Source: Collimonas sp. OK412 (GTDB lineage: Bacteria; Pseudomonadota; Gammaproteobacteria; Burkholderiales; Burkholderiaceae_D). Taken from it: a DNA stretch of 64,000 nt. A program made the translations under genes and the position numbers. The notes beneath the pieces are model-generated. The model saw only the letters and a program-made list of their open reading frames with translations. It was not told the DNA's origin and did not search any database. The stretch lies in contig NZ_FOLC01000016.1 in the NCBI RefSeq assembly GCF_900112135.1, positions 1 through 64,000 on the forward strand, given 5' to 3'. Positions within the stretch are counted from its first letter, which is position 1. The number at the start of each line of letters is the position of its first letter. Positions 17,378-27,421 of the stretch are shown in pieces.

Positions 17378-18466
17378 TTATTGCAGCAATGTCAAAACGC
17401 TTTGTGTCGACTGGTTCGCTTTCGCCAGCACCGAAGTGCCTGCCTGTTGCAGGATCTGCGAACGTGTCATGTTCGACACTTCAGTCGCATAGTCTGCATC
17501 CTGGATGCCGGAACGCGAGGAAGACAGGTTGGTGACTGTCGTGCCCAGGTTAGCGATAGTCGAGGCAAAACGGTTTTGCACGGCGCCCAGCGAGCTGCGC
17601 AGGCTGTCAACTTGCGACAAGGCGCTGTCCATTGCTGTCAGCGGGCTGCCGCTGGCGGCTGTCAGCGATTTCGACGAGTCGTAAGTCACGGTGGCTGTCG
17701 GTGTCGCTGCGGTTGCGCCTTGAGTCGCATCAGCAACAGTCACGGTAGCGGCGTAGAAGTTGGCGCCGTTCTTGACGTAAGTATTGCCACGTGCATCTGT
17801 CACCAGGTCAGCGACTGTCGCGGTGAAGGCGGCAGCAGCATCGCGGTTGACGGCAGTGAAGCCGCCGGCGACGACGGCAACCGAAGCGCCGGTGTTGTCT
17901 TTGCCGGTAGGCGTCAGGGCAGCTGTCGCGCCGGAAGGGCCAGCCAGGTTCAGCGTATTCAGCTTCAGCGCTGTCGAATCGATCTTTTGCAAATCGATGC
18001 CGATGGTCTGGCCATCGTTGGCGCCGACCTGGATGTTCAGGGTCTGGTTGGCTGCGAGGACCTTGACGCCGTTGAAGTCGGTTTGCGAAGAGATGCGGTC
18101 GATTTCTTTCAGGCGCTGGGTGACTTCATCCTGGATCGATTGCAGGTCGCTGGAAGAGTTCGTGCCGCTGGCGGCTTGCACCGACAGTTCACGGATACGC
18201 TGCAGGTTGTTGTTGACTTCAGTCAGCGCGCCTTCAGTGGTTTGCGCCAGCGAGATGCCGTCGTTGGCGTTGCGCGATGCTTGTGTCAGGCCGGTGATGT
18301 TGGCTGTGAAGCGGTTCGCAATGGCTTGGCCGGCAGCGTCGTCCTTGGCGCTGTTGATGCGCATGCCGGACGACAGGCGCTGGATGGCCGAGCTCAGCGA
18401 AGATGCCGATTTGGTGAGGTTGTTTTGAGCTACCAGCGAAAGAATATTGGTATTGATGACAGACAT
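17378..18466 (-). CDS. fliC: Flagellin
   Basis: 362 residues. The conserved D0/D1 ends are complete: [16 protein letters not shown] at the start, [16 protein letters not shown] near residue 32, and a C-terminal helix ending [10 protein letters not shown]. The central variable part (about 170-280) is short and rich in Ala, Thr and Val, giving a compact flagellin. AGGAGT stands 7 bases before the ATG. It is the only flagellin gene in the window and is driven by the sigma-28 promoter at 18575-18601. Confidence 0.98.
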   Translation of the reverse strand: MSVINTNILSLVAQNNLTKSASSLSSAIQRLSSGMRINSAKDDAAGQAIANRFTANITGLTQASRNANDGISLAQTTEGALTEVNNNLQRIRELSVQAASGTNSSSDLQSIQDEVTQRLKEIDRISSQTDFNGVKVLAANQTLNIQVGANDGQTIGIDLQKIDSTALKLNTLNLAGPSGATAALTPTGKDNTGASVAVVAGGFTAVNRDAAAAFTATVADLVTDARGNTYVKNGANFYAATVTVADATQGATAATPTATVTYDSSKSLTAASGSPLTAMDSALSQVDSLRSSLGAVQNRFASTIANLGTTVTNLSSSRSGIQDADYATEVSNMTRSQILQQAGTSVLAKANQSTQSVLTLLQ

Positions 18467-18574
18467 GGCATGACTCCTGTTGCTAAAGTTTATGGGTTCC
18501 GGCTAAGCCGCCGTAACGCTGGACTCGCTCCCGGCCAGACAACAACCGGGATAAGCAAGCCACCGTTATTCAGG

Positions 18575-18601
18575 TTATCGGCACTTGCCTGGAAAACATT
18601 T
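18575..18601 (-). promoter_or_regulatory. Sigma-28 (FliA) promoter of fliC
   Basis: On the minus strand the -35 element AAATGTTT matches the consensus TAAAGTTT at 6 of 8 positions and the -10 element GCCGATAA is a perfect match, with the standard 11-base spacer. It lies about 110 bases before the fliC ATG, which leaves a leader of roughly 100 bases. Confidence 0.88.
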
Positions 18602-18625
18602 AGGGCCTGCCGCAAAATAAAGGCC

Positions 18626-19321
18626 CTAGGCGCCTAGCAGCCCGCCCAGGCTCTGCCTGGCCTGGTCGAGGTCAACGTAATAGCAGCCGAAATGGTTGAT
18701 GACGCCATCCGGCCCGTGCACGCTGCGGCTGAACACTACCCGCAAATCCACCAGCAGCCGTCCCGAAGAACGGAAATCCAGCACCGCCGCCGGCAACACC
18801 GTGCCCACCGGCAGCGCCTGCAGCGCGACATAGGCTGAACGCAAGCCGATGCCGCGCGCGCTCAGGTCGTGGACGTCGAGCACAAAATCATTGCCGTCGC
18901 GCCGTTTGGCGCGTACTACGCAAGCTTCCACCGGCTGCATGCCGATGCGGATGAATTTCTGGTGCGGAAAATACGCAATGCAGGTCGGCAGCGCTGCCGC
19001 CAGCGCCGTCGGCCAGGGGCTCACGCTGTTGCGCGCGACGCTGCTCACGAAACGCACCCCGGCGCCGTCCAGCGCGCCGTCAAAACACAGCAGGTCGCCC
19101 GGCAGGTAATGCGCACCGTTGCCGTCGGCGTCGCCTGCATGGATGAAAATGTCGTGCGCCAGCGCTACCGCCACCAGACGCGTGGCGACGCTTTCGCCGC
19201 CGCCCAGCAGCCGCATGGTCATGGTACTGTTCTGACGCTCCAGCTCGCGCAAGATACTTTCGATATCGGCCGCATCCTGCAACAGATAACTAGTGCCCTG
19301 CTCTAAACACGCATGTTCCAA
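18626..19321 (-). CDS. YcgR-like PilZ-domain flagellar brake protein
   Basis: 231 residues. An N-terminal YcgR-type domain (about 15-120) precedes a PilZ domain with the c-di-GMP ligands R-A-K-R-R (Arg137/Arg141) and D-L-S-A-R-G (Asp152, Ser154, Gly157), at normal spacing. YcgR proteins bind c-di-GMP and slow the motor. The start codon is TTG, with AAGG 6 bases upstream, and follows the fliE stop by 9 bases. The pairing with fliE and a sigma-28 promoter upstream fit a late motility gene. Confidence 0.85.
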   Translation of the reverse strand: MEHACLEQGTSYLLQDAADIESILRELERQNSTMTMRLLGGGESVATRLVAVALAHDIFIHAGDADGNGAHYLPGDLLCFDGALDGAGVRFVSSVARNSVSPWPTALAAALPTCIAYFPHQKFIRIGMQPVEACVVRAKRRDGNDFVLDVHDLSARGIGLRSAYVALQALPVGTVLPAAVLDFRSSGRLLVDLRVVFSRSVHGPDGVINHFGCYYVDLDQARQSLGGLLGA

Positions 19322-19330
19322 AACTTACCT

Positions 19331-19651
19331 TCAAGCTGGCATATTCATGATTTCCTGATAAGCGGCAACCACGCGGTTACGCACTTGCAGCCCCATCTGG
19401 AAACCGACGTTGGCCTTTTGCAAATCAATCATCACGTCGTTCAGCGACACGCCTGGCTTGCCCAGCTCGAATGCTTCAGCCTGGCCGGCCGCATGCTGCT
19501 GGCTATTGCTGATGCGCTCCAGCGATTTTTTCATCTCGTCGGCAAAACCGCCGCCGGCAATGCCGTTGCCGGATGCTGCTGCGCCGCTGCCGGCGATTTG
19601 CGCTGTCGCCGTTAATTGCTGTAATACCGATTCGATTGCCGAAATCGCCAT
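19331..19651 (-). CDS. fliE: Flagellar rod / MS-ring junction protein FliE
   Basis: 106 residues from the ATG at 19651, preceded by AGGTGG. FliE connects the MS ring FliF to the proximal rod and is exported early. The conserved C-terminal half is clear: F-A-D-E-M-K-K-S-L-E-R-I, P-G-V-S-L-N-D-V-M-I-D-L-Q-K-A-N-V-G-F-Q, then V-R-N-R-V-V-A-A-Y-Q-E-I-M-N-M. It is transcribed away from fliF and appears to share a message with the ycgR-like gene. Confidence 0.95.
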   Translation of the reverse strand: MAISAIESVLQQLTATAQIAGSGAAASGNGIAGGGFADEMKKSLERISNSQQHAAGQAEAFELGKPGVSLNDVMIDLQKANVGFQMGLQVRNRVVAAYQEIMNMPA

Positions 19652-19991
19652 GTTCCACCTCTTTCCTGTTTTGAATTCTCGCCATCGCCCTGGAACCCGG
19701 CCCATGCGCTGCCCGGCCCGGGCGATAACGTTTCACTGCTGCCAGCCAGCGTAACAGCAATGATTTTTTTACATAGCGTCAAATGATGGGGAAAACCCCG
19801 GCTATTCGAGCGATCGAAATAACGGCCAGCCGTTGACAATCATTAGCGTCGACACAGGCTGCCCCGGCTTGGCCCGGTTTACCTTTGTTGACATCTGTTA
19901 CCCCATTCAAAGGAAAGCTTGTGTCAGATACACAGAAGCGCATAGCGAACACCAACCGCGGCCATAGTCCGTCGTCATCCGGGGTGGCAGC
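19652..19991. other. fliE-fliF divergent intergenic region
   Basis: About 340 bases without a gene. It holds a sigma-28-type promoter toward fliE (19819-19845), a small GGGG-AAAA-CCCC hairpin at 19788-19799 and a perfect TTGACA hexamer at 19833-19838 on the plus strand without a matching -10 box, which could be part of an activator-dependent promoter for fliF. FlhDC sites are expected but I could not define them. Confidence 0.5.
19819..19845 (-). promoter_or_regulatory. Sigma-28-type promoter toward fliE and ycgR-like gene
   Basis: On the minus strand TAATGATT (6 of 8 to the -35 consensus), an 11-base spacer and GCCGTTAT (6 of 8 to the -10 consensus). The same -10 octamer occurs at flgM and flgK. 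The start of fliE is about 165 bases further on. It overlaps the plus-strand TTGACA hexamer, so the two directions may compete. Confidence 0.6.
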
Positions 19992-21710
19992 ATGAATGCT
20001 GCCGCAAGCGGCGCCAACCTCGCCGGCGACAGGAAGCCGCCGCTGCTGGAGCAGCTGCGCGCCAATCCAAAGCTGCCGCTGATCATCGGCGCCTCGTTTG
20101 CCCTGGCCGCCATTGCAGCATTCTGGCTGTGGAGCCGGGCGCCCGACTACCGCGTCCTCTACAGCAACCTGTCGGACCGCGACGGCGGCGCCATCATCGC
20201 CTCGCTGCAGCAGATGAACATTCCCTACAAGTTCGCCGACGGCGGCGGCGCGGTGCTGGTTGCCGCCGACCAGGTGCATGAAGCGCGCCTGCGGCTGGCG
20301 TCGCAAGGTTTGCCCAAGGGCGGTTCGGTCGGCTTTGAACTGATGGACAACCAGAAATTCGGCGTCAGCCAGTTTGCCGAACAGGTCAATTACCAGCGCG
20401 CCCTGGAAGGCGAGCTGGCGCGTTCGATCGAATCGATTTCGGCGGTAGAGGCGGCCAGGGTCCACCTGGCCTTGCCCAAGCCGTCGCTGTTTGTGCGCGA
20501 CCAGCAGAAACCGAGTGCCTCGGTGGTGCTCACCTTGCATCGCGGACGCTCTATCGATGACGGCCAGGTCAGCGCCATCGCCCACCTGGTGTCGAGCAGC
20601 GTGCCGGAACTGAGCGCCAAGAATGTGACGATAGTCGACCAGAGCGGCAACCTGCTGTCGACGCCGGCGGCCGGCAACCGCGGCCTGGATGCGAGCCAGC
20701 TTAAATACGCGCAGGAAATCGAGCAGAGCTATATCCGCCGCATCGAAGCCATCCTGCAGCCGATCGTCGGCGCCAGCAATGTGCGCGCCCAGGTAGCGGC
20801 CGACATCGATTTTTCGACGGTCGAACATACCGACGAAAAATACAGCCCTAACCAGGATCCGGCCAAGGCCGCCATCCGCAGCCAGCAATCGAGCGACGCC
20901 AACCAGCAGGGCGCGAGCCCGCCGGGCGGCGTGCCGGGCGCTTTGTCGAACCAGCCGCCGGTCAATCCGACCGCGCCAATCAGCACTGCCCCGGCGAACC
21001 AGCAAGGAGCAGCCGGCGCGCAGGCAAATCCCGCCGCTGGAGCAGGAGCCGGCACCAACACCGCCAGCAACACGGCGCGCAGCGGCGGCTCCAGCAGCGT
21101 ACGGCGCGACGTCACCACCAACTATGAGGTGGACCGCTCGATCAGCCATGTGCAGCAAAGCGCCGGCGCAGTCAAGCGCTTGTCGGTCGCGGTGGTGGTG
21201 AACTACCGCGGTACGGCCAATGCCCAGGGCAAGGTAGCCGCGCAGGCGCTGCCGGCGGCCGAAATGGAACAGGTGAAAAACCTGGTCAAGCAAGCGATGG
21301 GCTATAGCGCCGACCGCGGCGATTCGCTGAATGTGGTGAACAGCCAGTTTGCCGGCGAGGCGCCGGAGCCGGAATTGCCTGTGTGGCGCCAGGCCGACAA
21401 TATCGAACTGGCCAAGAGCGTCGGCAAGTACCTGCTGCTGGCCATCGCCGCCCTGTGGCTCTGGTTTGGCCTGGTGCGGCCGCTGCTGCGCAAGCACCTG
21501 CAAGGACCGCGAGCCGCAGCTGCCGCCGCCGGCACAACCGCCAAAGCCGCCGCCGAGCCGACTCCCGAGCAGGTCAAGCTGAACGACGAGGCCAAGCAAC
21601 GCCAGGCCGACCGCCATCAGGACAACCTGCAGCACGCACAGAGCCTGGCCGAGAAAGATCCGCGCCTGGTCGCCATGGTAATCAAGAACTGGATGGGCAA
21701 CAATGAGTGA
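19992..21710 (+). CDS. fliF: Flagellar MS-ring protein FliF
   Basis: 572 residues. Two membrane helices (about 36-54 and 478-496) frame the periplasmic ring-building domains; the first has the Y-S-N-L-S-D-R-D-G-G-A-I-I and L-A-S-Q-G-L-P-K-G-G-S-V-G-F-E-L segments. An insertion rich in Pro, Ala and Gln lies at about 295-365, in the variable part of the family. The C-terminal cytoplasmic tail after residue 500 binds FliG. GGGGTGG precedes the ATG. The stop overlaps the fliG start by 8 bases. Confidence 0.97.
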   Translation: MNAAASGANLAGDRKPPLLEQLRANPKLPLIIGASFALAAIAAFWLWSRAPDYRVLYSNLSDRDGGAIIASLQQMNIPYKFADGGGAVLVAADQVHEARLRLASQGLPKGGSVGFELMDNQKFGVSQFAEQVNYQRALEGELARSIESISAVEAARVHLALPKPSLFVRDQQKPSASVVLTLHRGRSIDDGQVSAIAHLVSSSVPELSAKNVTIVDQSGNLLSTPAAGNRGLDASQLKYAQEIEQSYIRRIEAILQPIVGASNVRAQVAADIDFSTVEHTDEKYSPNQDPAKAAIRSQQSSDANQQGASPPGGVPGALSNQPPVNPTAPISTAPANQQGAAGAQANPAAGAGAGTNTASNTARSGGSSSVRRDVTTNYEVDRSISHVQQSAGAVKRLSVAVVVNYRGTANAQGKVAAQALPAAEMEQVKNLVKQAMGYSADRGDSLNVVNSQFAGEAPEPELPVWRQADNIELAKSVGKYLLLAIAALWLWFGLVRPLLRKHLQGPRAAAAAAGTTAKAAAEPTPEQVKLNDEAKQRQADRHQDNLQHAQSLAEKDPRLVAMVIKNWMGNNE

Positions 21711-22701
21711 CGACGGAATCAGAAAGAGCGCCATCCTGCTGATGTCGCTGGGCGAAGACGGCGCTGCCGCCGTGTTCCAGCACCTGAACCCGCAGGACGT
21801 GCAGAAGCTGGGCATGGCGATGTCCAAGCTGCGCCAGGTGACGCGCGAACAGATTGCCGAAGTCATGGAAGAGTTCCGGCTTGAAACGGAGCAGTTCTCC
21901 GCGCTCAACCTGGATTCCAGCGGCTACATACGGGCCGTCCTCAACAAGGCGCTGGGTAGCGACCGCGCCGCCAGCCTGATCGAAGACATTCTCGAGTCCG
22001 GCAACAACTCCACCAACGGCATCGACACCCTGAACTGGCTGGAAGCCAACGAAGTGGCCGAGCTGATCCGCGACGAGCATCCGCAGATCATCGCCACCCT
22101 GCTGGTGCACCTGGACCGCAGCAAGGCGTCCGAAGTGCTGGAGCTGTTTACCGAACGCCTGCGGCACGACGTGATCCTGCGCGTCGCCACCTTCGGCGGC
22201 GTGCAGCCGGCGGCGCTCAGCGAACTGACCGATGTGCTGTCCGGCCTGCTGTCCGGCCAGGGCGTCAAGCGCAGCCGCCTGGGCGGCGTCAGGGCCGCGG
22301 CGGAAATCCTCAACCTGATGAGCAGCACCCAGGAAGAAAGCGTGATCCAGCATGTGCGCGAGCACGACGGCGACCTGGCGCAACGGATCATCGACGAGAT
22401 GTTCCTGTTCGAAAACCTGCTGGAAATCGAAGACCGCGGCATCCAGCTGTTGCTCAAGGAAGTGGAATCGGAATCCCTCATCATCGCGCTCAAGGGCGCG
22501 GCGCCGGAACTGCGCGAGAAATTCCTGCGCAACATGTCGCAGCGTGCGGCCGAAATGCTGCGCGAAGACCTGGAAGTGCGCGGCCCGGTGCGGGTTTCGC
22601 AGGTCGAGAGCGAGCAGAAAAACATCCTGCAGATCGTCAGGCGCCTGGCGGATTCCGGCGAAATCGTGATCGGCGGCCAAGGCAACGACGCCTATGTCTG
22701 A
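21703..22701 (+). CDS. fliG: Flagellar motor switch protein FliG
   Basis: 332 residues, the family length. FliG sits on the MS ring, converts stator force to rotation and switches direction through FliM. The A-I-L-L-M-S-L-G-E-D-G-A-A N-terminal segment, the E-H-P-Q-I-I-A-T-L-L-x-H-L middle motif and the charged C-terminal helix (E-x-E-S-L-I-I-A-L-K-G-A, then M-S-Q-R-A-A-E-M-L-R-E-D-L-E) are all in place. The stop overlaps fliH by 8 bases. Confidence 0.97.
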   Translation: MSDDGIRKSAILLMSLGEDGAAAVFQHLNPQDVQKLGMAMSKLRQVTREQIAEVMEEFRLETEQFSALNLDSSGYIRAVLNKALGSDRAASLIEDILESGNNSTNGIDTLNWLEANEVAELIRDEHPQIIATLLVHLDRSKASEVLELFTERLRHDVILRVATFGGVQPAALSELTDVLSGLLSGQGVKRSRLGGVRAAAEILNLMSSTQEESVIQHVREHDGDLAQRIIDEMFLFENLLEIEDRGIQLLLKEVESESLIIALKGAAPELREKFLRNMSQRAAEMLREDLEVRGPVRVSQVESEQKNILQIVRRLADSGEIVIGGQGNDAYV

Positions 22702-23428
22702 TCCAATCCAAGCGCGCGAACGGTTGTCGCCCCAGCGCAAGCTGAAACCGCAGATGAGCGCCTGGCAGCGCTGGGAAATGGCGGACGTGCTGCAAGCAGA
22801 TGCGCAGCAAACGGCAGGCGACGCAGAAGCGCCGGCGCCGCTTGCGGCCGGACCGGCGCTGGCGGAGCTGGAACCGAAGCTGCTGATCGACGAAACCGAA
22901 CTGCAGCGGCTGCGCCAGCAGGCGCAAGAAGACGGCGCCGGCGAAGGCTTTCGCCAAGGCCATGCCGAAGGCTGGCAGGAAGGTTATCAAGCCGGCCTGG
23001 AGATGGCGCAAACCGAAGCCGGCAGCCTGCGTGCGCTAAGCCTGGCCTTGCCTGACGCCCTGCGCCTGGCGGAAAAAGAACTGGCCGACGACCTGCTGAC
23101 GCTGGCGCTGGACATTGCGCGCCAGGTGGTGCGCCAGGCCCTGGCCGTGGAACCGCAGCTGATCCTGGCCGCGGTGCGCGAACTGCTGCAGACCGAGCCG
23201 GCGCTGAGCGGCACGCCGCGCCTGCTGCTGCATGCCGACGACATGGCGCTGGTGCAGCAGTACCTGGCGGAAGACCTGCAAGCCGCCGGCTGGCTGCTGC
23301 GCAGCGACCCCGCCATCACGCGCGGCGGCTGCCGGGTGCAAGCCAGCAGCGGCGAACTGGACGCCACCATGGAAACCCGCTGGCAGCGCGTCGCGGCGGC
23401 GCTTGGCCGCAGCCAGGCCATGCCATGA
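22694..23428 (+). CDS. fliH: Flagellar export ATPase regulator FliH
   Basis: 244 residues. An N-terminal variable region with W-Q-R-W-E-M (FlhA/FliN-docking Trp residues in this family), a central G-x-x-x-G region ([18 protein letters not shown]) and a C-terminal FliI-binding domain. FliH dimers hold the ATPase FliI and link it to the C ring. The stop overlaps fliI by 4 bases (ATGA). Confidence 0.94.
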   Translation: MSDPIQARERLSPQRKLKPQMSAWQRWEMADVLQADAQQTAGDAEAPAPLAAGPALAELEPKLLIDETELQRLRQQAQEDGAGEGFRQGHAEGWQEGYQAGLEMAQTEAGSLRALSLALPDALRLAEKELADDLLTLALDIARQVVRQALAVEPQLILAAVRELLQTEPALSGTPRLLLHADDMALVQQYLAEDLQAAGWLLRSDPAITRGGCRVQASSGELDATMETRWQRVAAALGRSQAMP

Positions 23429-24873
23429 GCGACAACCGCAGCCAGGCCGGCGCCGAGCCGGCCGCAAACAACCGCCACCTGCAAGCCTGGCGCAATACGC
23501 TCGGCAACGCCAGCACCAGCGTCGGCCGCAGCATCCCGATCCGCACCTACGGCCGCCTGACCCGGGCCGTTGGCCTGGTGCTGGAAGCGGTCGGCTTGCG
23601 CTTGCCGGTAGGCAGCGACTGCCTGATAGAACTGCCGCCCGGCTATGCGCAACGCACCACCGAGGCCGAAGTAGTCGGCTTCGCCGGCGACCGCCTGTTC
23701 CTGATGCCGCAAACCGAAGTCGCAGGATTGCTGCCGGGGGCGCGGGTCTATCCGCTGGAAGCCGTTGCAGTTGCGAATAACAACGGCAATCCGCCAGCCG
23801 AACCCGGCAGCAAGCGCCTGCCGGCCGGAGCGGGCATGCTGGGGCGGGTGGTGGACGCCGCCGGCCGGCCGCTGGACGGTCTCGGCCCCCTCGATTTCAG
23901 CCGCGAAGTGCCGCTCTCGGCGGCGCCCATCAATCCGCTGGCGCGCGCGCCTATCGACAGCGTGCTGGACGTCGGCGTGCGCGCCATCAACGCCCTGCTC
24001 ACGGTAGGCCGCGGCCAGCGCATGGGCCTGTTCGCCGGTTCCGGCGTCGGCAAAAGCGTGCTGCTTGGCATGATGGCGCGCTATACCAGCGCAGAAGTGA
24101 TCATCGTCGGCTTGATCGGCGAACGCGGCCGCGAGGTCAAGGATTTCATCGAAAACACCCTGGGCGAGGAAGGCCTGGCGCGCGCGATCGTGGTCGCCGC
24201 CCCGGCCGATACCTCGCCGCTGCTGCGCCTCCAGGGCGCGGCCTACGCCACTTCGCTGGCCGAATATTTCCGCGACCAGGGCAAGGATGTCTTGCTGATC
24301 ATGGATTCGCTCACGCGTTACGCCATGGCGCAGCGTGAAATTGCGCTGGCGGTGGGCGAACCGCCCGCCACCAAAGGTTATCCGCCATCCGTGTTCGCCA
24401 AGCTGCCGGCGCTGGTGGAACGCGCCGGCAACGGCGCCCGCGACGCCAACGGCAAGGGCGGCGCGATTACCGCTTTTTATACCGTGCTGACCGAGGGCGA
24501 CGACCAGCAAGACCCGATTGCCGACGCCGCGCGCGCGATCCTCGACGGCCACGTGGTGCTGTCGCGCAGCCTGGCCGAATCCGGTCATTACCCGGCGATC
24601 GACATCGAAGCGTCGATCAGCCGCGCCATGACTTCGCTGATCGAGCCGGCCCAGTTCGATGCGGTGCGGCGCTTCAAGCAGATGCTGTCGCGCTACCAGC
24701 GCAACCGCGACCTGATCAGCGTCGGCGCCTATGCCGCGGGGCATGACTTGCAGCTGGACAAGGCGATTGCGCTGTACCCGGAAATCGAAGCTTTCCTGCA
24801 GCAGGGAATGGCGGAACGCGCCGGTTATAGGGAGGCAGTGACGCAGCTGGAGCAATTGTTCCAGGCCGATTAA
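23425..24873 (+). CDS. fliI: Flagellar type III export ATPase FliI
   Basis: 482 residues, slightly long because of an N-terminal extension of about 30 residues. The catalytic F1-like core has Walker A G-S-G-V-G-K-S near residue 207, the G-E-R-G-R-E-V signature, Walker B ([10 protein letters not shown]) and the [12 protein letters not shown] loop of the T3SS ATPase family. FliI energises delivery of export substrates with FliH and FliJ. Confidence 0.98.
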   Translation: MSDNRSQAGAEPAANNRHLQAWRNTLGNASTSVGRSIPIRTYGRLTRAVGLVLEAVGLRLPVGSDCLIELPPGYAQRTTEAEVVGFAGDRLFLMPQTEVAGLLPGARVYPLEAVAVANNNGNPPAEPGSKRLPAGAGMLGRVVDAAGRPLDGLGPLDFSREVPLSAAPINPLARAPIDSVLDVGVRAINALLTVGRGQRMGLFAGSGVGKSVLLGMMARYTSAEVIIVGLIGERGREVKDFIENTLGEEGLARAIVVAAPADTSPLLRLQGAAYATSLAEYFRDQGKDVLLIMDSLTRYAMAQREIALAVGEPPATKGYPPSVFAKLPALVERAGNGARDANGKGGAITAFYTVLTEGDDQQDPIADAARAILDGHVVLSRSLAESGHYPAIDIEASISRAMTSLIEPAQFDAVRRFKQMLSRYQRNRDLISVGAYAAGHDLQLDKAIALYPEIEAFLQQGMAERAGYREAVTQLEQLFQAD

Positions 24874-24970
24874 GCAAGACCGCCGGTTCCGGCTCTATAG
24901 ATTTCCTGAATGCCGCCGTTAACACAAAGATAAGGCGTCATAGATAAGCCGCAAACCCTGAGAGAACATC

Positions 24971-25426
24971 ATGTCAAACACATTGCCGCTCGCCATGTTG
25001 ATTGAACTGGCCCAGAACAAGACCGACGAAGCCAGCCGCCGCCTGGGACAATTGCAGCGCGCCCAGGTCGGCGCCGCGGAAAAGCTGGAGATGCTGATCC
25101 GCTACCGGCAGGAATACTGCGACCAGCTGCAGAGCCAGATGCAGGACGGCGTGTCGTCTTCCCGCTGGCGCAATTTCCAGCATTTCATCGGCACGCTGGA
25201 CGGCGCCATCGAGCAGCAGCGCGCAGTCGCCGGCCAGGCCGATTCGCGGCTGGCGCGCGGACGCAGCGACTGGCAGCAGAACAAGCGCCGCCTGAGTTCC
25301 TTCGACACCTTGGCTGAACGCGCCAGGCAACAGCAGATGCAACTGCTCAACAAACGCGAACAGCGCGGCAGCGACGAACATGCTGCCCGCCAGTTCCAGC
25401 TGCGCATGCGCGCCGCCGCAGAATAA
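24971..25426 (+). CDS. fliJ: Flagellar export stalk protein FliJ
   Basis: 151 residues, almost entirely helical and rich in Gln, Arg and Leu, forming the two-stranded coiled coil typical of FliJ (Q-N-K-T-D-E-A-S-R-R-L-G, Y-R-Q-E-Y-C-D-Q-L-Q, then W-R-N-F-Q-H-F-I-G-T-L-D). FliJ sits in the FliI hexamer and contacts FlhA. It follows fliI by 97 bases, a gap that holds no gene. Confidence 0.93.
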   Translation: MSNTLPLAMLIELAQNKTDEASRRLGQLQRAQVGAAEKLEMLIRYRQEYCDQLQSQMQDGVSSSRWRNFQHFIGTLDGAIEQQRAVAGQADSRLARGRSDWQQNKRRLSSFDTLAERARQQQMQLLNKREQRGSDEHAARQFQLRMRAAAE

Positions 25427-25443
25427 CCAATCAAGGAACCGCC

Positions 25444-26805
25444 ATGTCTTTACCTGTTTCATCCAGCACAGCCGCCCTGCAGGCCGCGCCGCCAAACGGC
25501 AACGCCGCCGGCAATGCCAATCCGCAGCAGGACGGCGCCGATCATTTTGGCAAGGTCCTGGACCGCTCCCTGGCAAGCGCCGGCCAACCCCCTGAAAAGA
25601 TCGCCGACAAGGCCAGCGCCGGCGCCAAGCCAGCCGAGCGCACGGCACCCCGGCGCCAGGCCGGCACAGACAAGGAACAAGATCCAGGCGCCGTACCGGC
25701 CTTGGCGTTCCTGGCGTTGCCGCCGGCTGGGGCGAAAGCGATCGAGGCCCATCCCGAATCCGGCAGCGGCAGCCAGCCAAAGTCAGCGGCAGAAGAGCAG
25801 CTCAACGCGGCGATTGCCGCTGCCGGCGGCAAACCAGCCACATCCGCGGTCGTCGCTGCCGCAGTCGCAGAAAATCCCGGCAAGAACGCTATTCCGACGG
25901 CAGCGGCTCCGCCCGCTGTGGCACAGCTGGCAACGCCAGCCGGCCCGGTTGAGGCCGCGCCAACCAAGCCAAGCGCCTCGGCACGCAAGGAAACCACCAG
26001 CGGCGAATACACGCCATTGGCGCATAACCCGCAGCCGTTGGCCAGCCAGGCCGGTGCAGCCGATGCCGCCGGACAGCAGGCAACGCAAGACGACGCTCAT
26101 GCGGACCAGCACGGCAAGCTGGAAAAAGCAGAGCGGAAGGATAGCCTGGACGCAGCCAAGATCGCCTCAGGACCGGCGCAGGCCAACGCCAATACAAACG
26201 CCAGCGAGATCGCCACGGCCAAAGCCGCCGCCGGCAGCAGCGGCCAACCCGGGCTCGCCGTCACGGCGCAGGCAAATCCGGTGCTAGCGCATACCCCGTC
26301 TGCGGTAACTGCAGCCGACACCGCACCGCCGCCTGCCGTCAAGCTGGCGCTGTCGCCGGCGGTCGGCAGCGACGGCTGGGGCGCAGCGCTTGGCAAGCAA
26401 GTCGTCTGGATGGGCAACACCCGCAACCAGAGCGCCGAACTGCATCTCAACCCACCCGACCTGGGGCCCCTGAAAGTCACCTTGACCATCAATGACAACC
26501 AGGCCCAGGCGACATTTGTCTCTGCCCACCAGTCGGTGCGCACGGCGCTGGAAGCGGCCTTGCCTCAGTTGCGCACCAGCCTGGCGGAAAGCGGCATCAG
26601 CCTGGGCAACACATCGGTCAGTTCCGACGCCCAGCAGCCGCAGCAACAGCAGCAAGGAACGTTTGCCCAGCACCAAGGCAGCCAGCGCGGATCGGGCAGC
26701 CCGTTCCAGGCTGGCGCAGCGGCGGGCGAACTGGCCGCCAAAGTTGAACGCAGCACTGCCGCCGCCGGCAGGAACGGCAACGGCAAGGTAGATATTTTTG
26801 CTTGA
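25444..26805 (+). CDS. fliK: Hook-length control protein FliK
   Basis: 453 residues. The first 290 residues are a disordered Ala/Pro/Gln-rich ruler. The C-terminal FliK domain (about 300-400) is canonical: A-E-L-H-L-N-P-P-D-L-G-P-L-K-V-T-L, then H-Q-S-V-R-T-A-L-E-A-A-L-P-Q-L-R and L-A-E-S-G-I-S-L-G. FliK measures the hook and makes FlhB change specificity. It begins 17 bases after fliJ. A divergent second FliK-like protein is encoded at 13507-14487. Confidence 0.95.
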   Translation: MSLPVSSSTAALQAAPPNGNAAGNANPQQDGADHFGKVLDRSLASAGQPPEKIADKASAGAKPAERTAPRRQAGTDKEQDPGAVPALAFLALPPAGAKAIEAHPESGSGSQPKSAAEEQLNAAIAAAGGKPATSAVVAAAVAENPGKNAIPTAAAPPAVAQLATPAGPVEAAPTKPSASARKETTSGEYTPLAHNPQPLASQAGAADAAGQQATQDDAHADQHGKLEKAERKDSLDAAKIASGPAQANANTNASEIATAKAAAGSSGQPGLAVTAQANPVLAHTPSAVTAADTAPPPAVKLALSPAVGSDGWGAALGKQVVWMGNTRNQSAELHLNPPDLGPLKVTLTINDNQAQATFVSAHQSVRTALEAALPQLRTSLAESGISLGNTSVSSDAQQPQQQQQGTFAQHQGSQRGSGSPFQAGAAAGELAAKVERSTAAAGRNGNGKVDIFA

Positions 26806-26932
26806 CAGAAAAAAACAGACTTTCCCGGCGCGACAAACGCAGGATCTGAAGCGCTTTCTCCCTTTATATCAGCAGATGGTTCGAAGCCTTTTTGGCAAAG
26901 AATGGACGCTGGAATCTGATGCAGGAAAAACC

Positions 26933-27406
26933 ATGGCAACCATCACTAACGAAGCAGTGGCAACACCCAAAAAAAGCAAGCTCGGACTGATATTGATCGT
27001 GCTCACCGCAGCCCTGGCCGCGGCGGGCGCTGCTTATTACTTCACCAGCATGCAGACGGGCAGCAAAAGCGTCGCCGCGCCGGTCCCGGAAACGCCGATC
27101 TTTGTCGCGCTCGATCCGTTTACCGTCAACCTGCAAGCGGACGACCGCGACCGTTTCCTGCATATCGGCCTGACCTTGAAAGTGGCGGACGCCAAATCCC
27201 AGGCGCAGATTGCCGAATACCTGCCGGAAACGCGCAGCCGGGTCCTCAGCCTGCTGTCGAACCGCGATCCGAATTCCCTGATCACCGCCGACGACAAGAA
27301 CAAGCTCGCCGCCGAAATCCTCAAGGCATTGAACAAACCCCTGGCCAGCAGCCAGCCGCCGCAGCACATCGTCAATGTGCTGTTCACCGCCTTCGTGGTG
27401 CAGTAA
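26933..27406 (+). CDS. fliL: Flagellar basal-body protein FliL
   Basis: 157 residues from the ATG at 26933, supported by AGGA 7 bases upstream; the frame is open for 45 more codons upstream but that part has no family match. One membrane helix (about 20-42, L-G-L-I-L-I-V-L-T-A-A-L) and a periplasmic FliL domain (L-D-P-F-T-V-N-L, L-H-I-G-L-T-L-K-V, R-S-R-V-L-S-L-L-S-N-R). FliL forms a ring around the stator and supports torque at high load. The 127-base gap after fliK may hold a promoter. Confidence 0.95.
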   Translation: MATITNEAVATPKKSKLGLILIVLTAALAAAGAAYYFTSMQTGSKSVAAPVPETPIFVALDPFTVNLQADDRDRFLHIGLTLKVADAKSQAQIAEYLPETRSRVLSLLSNRDPNSLITADDKNKLAAEILKALNKPLASSQPPQHIVNVLFTAFVVQ

Positions 27407-27421
27407 AACCGAGACCCAGCT